Shown: piece by piece, positions 34,711 through 37,654 of the stretch
How the letters are laid out: every line of letters starts with the position of its first letter
Numbering within the stretch: the stretch's first letter is position 1
NCBI GenBank assembly: GCA_015056905.1
Contig: SVFI01000023.1
Span: forward strand, 1 to 37,654
Direction of reading: 5' to 3'
Source of the DNA: Lachnospiraceae bacterium
GTDB taxonomy: Bacteria > Bacillota > Clostridia > Lachnospirales > Lachnospiraceae
Length of the DNA stretch: 37,654 nucleotides
Notes under the pieces: generated by a model
The model's input: the letters and a program-made list of their open reading frames with translations, nothing else
What the model was told of the DNA's origin: nothing
Databases searched by the model: none
Translations under genes and position numbers: made by a program

Positions 34711-35352
34711 TTGCAGACCTTTCAAAAACCTCTTTCCGAACAGGAAGAATTATACTATCTGACATTGCTGAGGGCCGGGGATACGAATCAAAAAAAGGAA
34801 GCCAGACAGATACTGATTGAAAGAAATCTTCGTCTTGTCGCCCACATCGTTAAAAAATATCAAAACGTGGGGGAAGACGTGGAGGATTTGATTTCTATAG
34901 GTACGATTGGATTGATCAAAGCGATAGCAAGCTATGATGAAGGGAAAGGAAGCCGTCTGGCGACGTATGCAGCCAGGTGCATTGACAATGAACTTTTGAT
35001 GATGCTCCGCATGCGTAAAAAAAGTGCGAAGGATGTCTCAATTTACGAACCGATTGGAACGGACAAAGAAGGAAATGAAATTAATCTTCTTGATGTGACG
35101 CTTTTTCAGCAGGAAGATTTTGCGCAGGAACTTCAGAAGAGAGAAGACATCCAAAAAATCAGACAGCTCGTGGAGACGGTTCTGCCGCCCCGCGAAAAGG
35201 AGATTATCACTCTGCGGTATGGTTTTTCGGGAGAAGAGGAATTGACGCAGAGAGAAATCGGAGAACGACTTGGCATATCCAGAAGCTATGTGTCCCGCAT
35301 AGAGAAGAAAGCTCTTGCGGTTTTGAAAGCGGCTTTTGAGAAAAATATGTAA
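34711..35352 (+). CDS. sigK: Sporulation sigma factor SigK, without a pro-sequence
   Basis: A 213-residue sigma-70 family protein. [21 protein letters not shown] and [21 protein letters not shown] form region 2, [20 protein letters not shown] and [15 protein letters not shown] are typical of SigK, and [25 protein letters not shown] is the region 4 helix-turn-helix. The start is TTG at 34711 with GGGAGG at 34699-34704; an in-frame stop at 34687 leaves no room for an N-terminal pro-sequence. The gene is one uninterrupted reading frame, so there is no skin-type insertion. It drives late mother-cell genes (coat, cortex). Confidence 0.92.
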   Translation: MQTFQKPLSEQEELYYLTLLRAGDTNQKKEARQILIERNLRLVAHIVKKYQNVGEDVEDLISIGTIGLIKAIASYDEGKGSRLATYAARCIDNELLMMLRMRKKSAKDVSIYEPIGTDKEGNEINLLDVTLFQQEDFAQELQKREDIQKIRQLVETVLPPREKEIITLRYGFSGEEELTQREIGERLGISRSYVSRIEKKALAVLKAAFEKNM

Positions 35353-35400
35353 TGTAGAATTCCGCAGAGGGATGAGCGGAAAGAAAAGAGAGGTACTTAT

Positions 35401-36456
35401 ATGTTAGAACTTGTTGAAATACTCCAGGTAGCATATCAGGCAGGAGCATCCGACGTGCATCTTACGGTTGGTATTCCGCCGACCATGCGTCTGAATGGTC
35501 ACCTTGTAAAGATGGATTATCCGGTTTTGAAACCGGAAGATACATTGGAACTTTGTCTTGATGTACTCAATCCGGTACAGCGTGAGAAATTCGAAGAGAG
35601 AGGAGAATACGACCTTTCGGTTGCGTTCCGTGGCATCGGTCGTTACCGTGTCAACGTGTACAAACAGCGTGGAGCGATTGCACTGGCTCTTCGTACTATC
35701 ACAGACGAGATTCCGGATCCGGAGAAACTTGGTGTTCCGAAGTCAATCGTAGATTTGTATCAGCGTAAGCGTGGACTTGTACTTGTTACGGGACCTACCG
35801 GTAGTGGTAAGTCTACGACACTTGCTTCTATTATCAATAAAGTTAATGAAAACAGAGATGCGCATATTATCACACTTGAGGAACCGATCGAGTATGCGCA
35901 CAGACATAAATTATCTATGGTAAACCAGCGTGAAATCGGTCAGGATACCTTAAGTTTTGACAATGGACTTCGTGCTGCACTCCGTGAAGACCCGGACGTA
36001 ATCCTCGTGGGAGAGATGCGAGACTTCGAAACAATCAGTATCGCCATCACTGCGGCTGAAACCGGTCACCTTGTATTCTCGACTCTGCATACGGTAGATG
36101 CAGCGAGTACCGTAGACCGTATCATCGACGTTTTCCCTGAGCATCAGCAGCAACAGATTCGAGTTCAGCTTTCAAACGTTATCGAGGCAATTATCTCCCA
36201 GACACTTATCCCGAACATTACGGGAGACGGACGTTGTGCTGCGTTTGAGGTAATGCATGCTACATATGCGGTTCGAAACTTGATTCGTGAAGGTAAATCG
36301 CATCAGCTTGATTCCATCATCCAGACAGGTAAAAAGGAAGGTATGATGACACTGGACGATTCGCTTCTTTCTCTGTACATGGCACGTAAGATTTCAAAAG
36401 AGGATTGTATCCAGTTCTCTCGTGACCCTGAAAAGATGAAAACCAAAGTATTCTAA
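35401..36456 (+). CDS. pilT: Type IV pilus retraction ATPase PilT
   Basis: A 351-residue hexameric ATPase of the PilT/GspE superfamily that powers pilus retraction. The N-terminal PAS-like domain has ASDVHLTVGIPPTMRLNG; Walker A is GPTGSGKST, Walker B VILVGEMRD, the His box HLVFSTLHT, and the C-terminal AVRNLIREGKSHQLDSIIQT with MMTLD matches the AIRNLIRE retraction motif. Length is normal. GAGAGGT precedes ATG 35401. Arginine codons are almost all CGT with few AGA/CGA, unlike neighbouring comM, suggesting high expression or different origin. No other pilus genes are near. It is cytosolic, at the pilus base. Confidence 0.95.
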   Translation: MLELVEILQVAYQAGASDVHLTVGIPPTMRLNGHLVKMDYPVLKPEDTLELCLDVLNPVQREKFEERGEYDLSVAFRGIGRYRVNVYKQRGAIALALRTITDEIPDPEKLGVPKSIVDLYQRKRGLVLVTGPTGSGKSTTLASIINKVNENRDAHIITLEEPIEYAHRHKLSMVNQREIGQDTLSFDNGLRAALREDPDVILVGEMRDFETISIAITAAETGHLVFSTLHTVDAASTVDRIIDVFPEHQQQQIRVQLSNVIEAIISQTLIPNITGDGRCAAFEVMHATYAVRNLIREGKSHQLDSIIQTGKKEGMMTLDDSLLSLYMARKISKEDCIQFSRDPEKMKTKVF

Positions 36457-36480
36457 AATTCTGACAAATAATGCAAATAT

Positions 36481-36513
36481 AATACCGGCTGCGCGATTTG
36501 CGCGGTCGGTATT
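36481..36513. repeat. GC-rich hairpin after pilT
   Basis: AATACCG (36481-36487) pairs with CGGTATT (36507-36513) around an inner GCGCG/CGCGC-type core. It could act as a transcript-end stabiliser; T-runs are weak on both sides, so it is not a clear terminator. Confidence 0.5.
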
Positions 36514-36618
36514 AAAAATCTAATTTAAATTCATTTTATTCTAAATTCAATTTTAAATCATTTTCAGAACAAATTTCAAAAACAAATTCCAACAAGTCAA
36601 ATAAAATCAAAATTTAAA
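36514..36618. other. AT-rich, nearly G-free tract before comM
   Basis: About 105 bp made almost only of A, T and C with repeated AAATTC-like units. It lies between the pilT hairpin and the comM ribosome binding site. The transcript would be largely unstructured. Confidence 0.55.
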
Positions 36619-36633
36619 AAGGAGGATGGTATA

Positions 36634-37536
36634 TTGTATCAATCTATGTTATCCGGTGCCTATCATGGCATGGAGAGTTATCTTGTTCACGTGGAGGTGG
36701 ATGTCTCGGACGGACTTCCGTGCATGGACATGATCGGATATCTGGCAAGTCAGGTAAAAGAAAGCAGAGAAAGAGTGCGTGTCGGAATAAAAAACAGTGG
36801 TTATAAAATACCGCCGAAACGTATTACCATCAGTCTTTCGCCTGCAGATATCAGAAAGGACGGCAGCGGGTTTGATCTTTCGGTTGCGCTCGGAATTTTA
36901 TTTGCAGCGGAGAATGTGAGGGTACAACCCAAAGAAGTACTTGTGCTCGGTGAGCTCGGGCTCAATGGTGCAGTAAAGCGGGTTAATGGAGTGTTGCCAA
37001 TTTTGCTAAAGGCGGTGCAGGAGGGAGTTGCGTGCTGCATAATACCGAAAGAGAATGAGGCGGAGGCGGAGATTGTCAGAGAAATGACATGTATTCCCGT
37101 CTCTTCGCTGCGGGAGGCGTATGAGTGTTTCCGTGATTTTCCGAAAGATATTCCGGTCAAGAGAAGTGCCGGACAAGGCAGGCGCGAGGCACGATACCCG
37201 GTGGACTTTTCACAGGTGGCGGGACAACAACAGGCGAGGAGAGCGGCAGAAATTGCGGCTGCCGGATTCCACAACTTGCTTCTGTTCGGTCAGCCGGGGA
37301 GTGGTAAGACGATGATTGCGGAGCGTATCCGGACAATTTTACCGCCGATGACATATGATGAGTGTATCGAAGTGACAAAGATTAGAAGTGTACTCGGTGA
37401 GATGAAAGAAAAAGAAACGCTTGTTATGGAAAGGCCCTACGAGGCGGTTCATCATCTCGTTACGCCGCAGGGACTGCTCGGTGGCGGGGCTGTCCCTGCG
37501 CCGGGAATCGTGACACGCGCGCATAACGGTGTCTAA
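36634..37536 (+). pseudogene. comM: comM (YifB, Mg-chelatase-like AAA+ ATPase), truncated by an insertion
   Basis: Only the first 300 residues of a protein normally about 500 long. Present: the N-terminal Lon-like domain (SGAYHGMESYLVHVEVDVSD, ITISLSPADIRKDGSGFDLSV), the ATPase region with Walker A GQPGSGKT and the VTPQGLLGGG segment. It ends at TRAHNGV, just where family members read GVLFLDELPEF (Walker B), then stop TAA. Coding identity is lost at about 37530-37536, where foreign DNA begins. ComM promotes branch migration in natural transformation in other bacteria. The start is TTG 36634 with AAGGAGG upstream. The product would lack Walker B, sensor motifs and the C-terminal domain, so it is likely inactive. 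Confidence 0.9.
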
Positions 37537-37654
37537 CGTGGTTAAGGATACTCGTAGGGGTTCGCAGAAAGCCCCAATTTACGGGCTTTGTGGCGGTTTT
37601 CACTTCTAATAATTCTTGAAAAACTCCAAAAAAGTAATTTGCATTATACATTTT
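37530..37654. mobile_element. Left end of an element inserted in comM (partial)
   Basis: From about 37532 the sequence no longer reads as ComM and shows a different texture. It contains an inverted repeat AAAGCCC (37568-37574) / GGGCTTT (37583-37589). The rest of the element lies outside the window, so its type (integrative element, transposon or phage) cannot be told. The insertion point is a known hot spot class: comM is interrupted by AbaR islands in Acinetobacter. Confidence 0.6.
37568..37589. repeat. Inverted repeat just inside the comM insertion
   Basis: AAAGCCC and GGGCTTT, 7 perfect pairs around an 8-nt loop, about 35 bp from the junction. Candidate integrase arm site or outward terminator; no strong U-tract. 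Confidence 0.5.

Noticed and set aside
35360..35381. TTCCGC/GCGGAA hairpin between sigK and pilT
   Set aside because: Six base pairs without a T run; it does not look like a terminator or a known riboswitch.
37460..37651. Minus-strand ORF across the comM junction
   Set aside because: It spans comM coding sequence and foreign DNA, has no family pattern and no ribosome binding site.

Overview
The window looks like a chromosomal segment of an endospore-forming member of the Clostridia, most probably a Lachnospiraceae-type gut bacterium. Evidence: the sporulation genes gpr, spoIIP and sigK; the order gpr - rpsT - spoIIP - lepA - hemW, usual for spore-forming Firmicutes; strong purine-rich ribosome binding sites; frequent TTG/GTG starts; and families common in Lachnospiraceae (DUF6472, DUF1893, aldo/keto reductases with a ferredoxin tail, ECF S components). 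The genus cannot be told from sequence alone. I saw no tRNA, rRNA or CRISPR array.

Layout. (1) 1-~3000: one end of a mobile element with a small serine resolvase and a large serine recombinase. (2) 3005-8556: mixed accessory genes: a hypothetical remnant, a GNAT acetyltransferase, a P-loop kinase-like/GNAT fusion behind a structured attenuator-like leader, a YyaL/DUF255 protein and a two-gene zinc-ribbon membrane operon. (3) 8731-11640: pyridoxal kinase, an ECF S component, a TatD-associated-type radical SAM protein and an SseB-macrodomain fusion, closely spaced and ended by a clear terminator. (4) 11725-19238: a long collinear cluster: extended SDR, two ferredoxin-tailed aldo/keto reductases, another ECF S component, DUF1893, two NhaC-type antiporters and DUF6472. 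(5) 19298-21543, minus strand: a polar amino acid ABC transporter whose binding protein appears circularly permuted. (6) 21704-23516: a zinc-ribbon membrane protein and a TPM-domain protein, fired from a promoter interleaved with the ABC promoter. (7) 23529-36456: conserved sporulation/housekeeping block gpr(-), rpsT, spoIIP, a double-length YfhO protein (-) placed between spoIIP and lepA, then lepA, hemW, sigK, pilT. (8) 36634-37654: comM (YifB), cut at the start of its Walker B region by foreign DNA that runs off the window.

Most notable: the leader at about 3868-4070 (perfectly spaced promoter, four-codon open reading frame, several mutually exclusive stems, an anti-terminator candidate and an intrinsic terminator just before the ribosome binding site) controlling the kinase-GNAT fusion; the permuted binding protein; the tandemly duplicated 1715-residue YfhO; sigK with no room for a pro-sequence; and comM interrupted by an insertion. 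All functional calls rest on recognised family sequence patterns; no database search was run.
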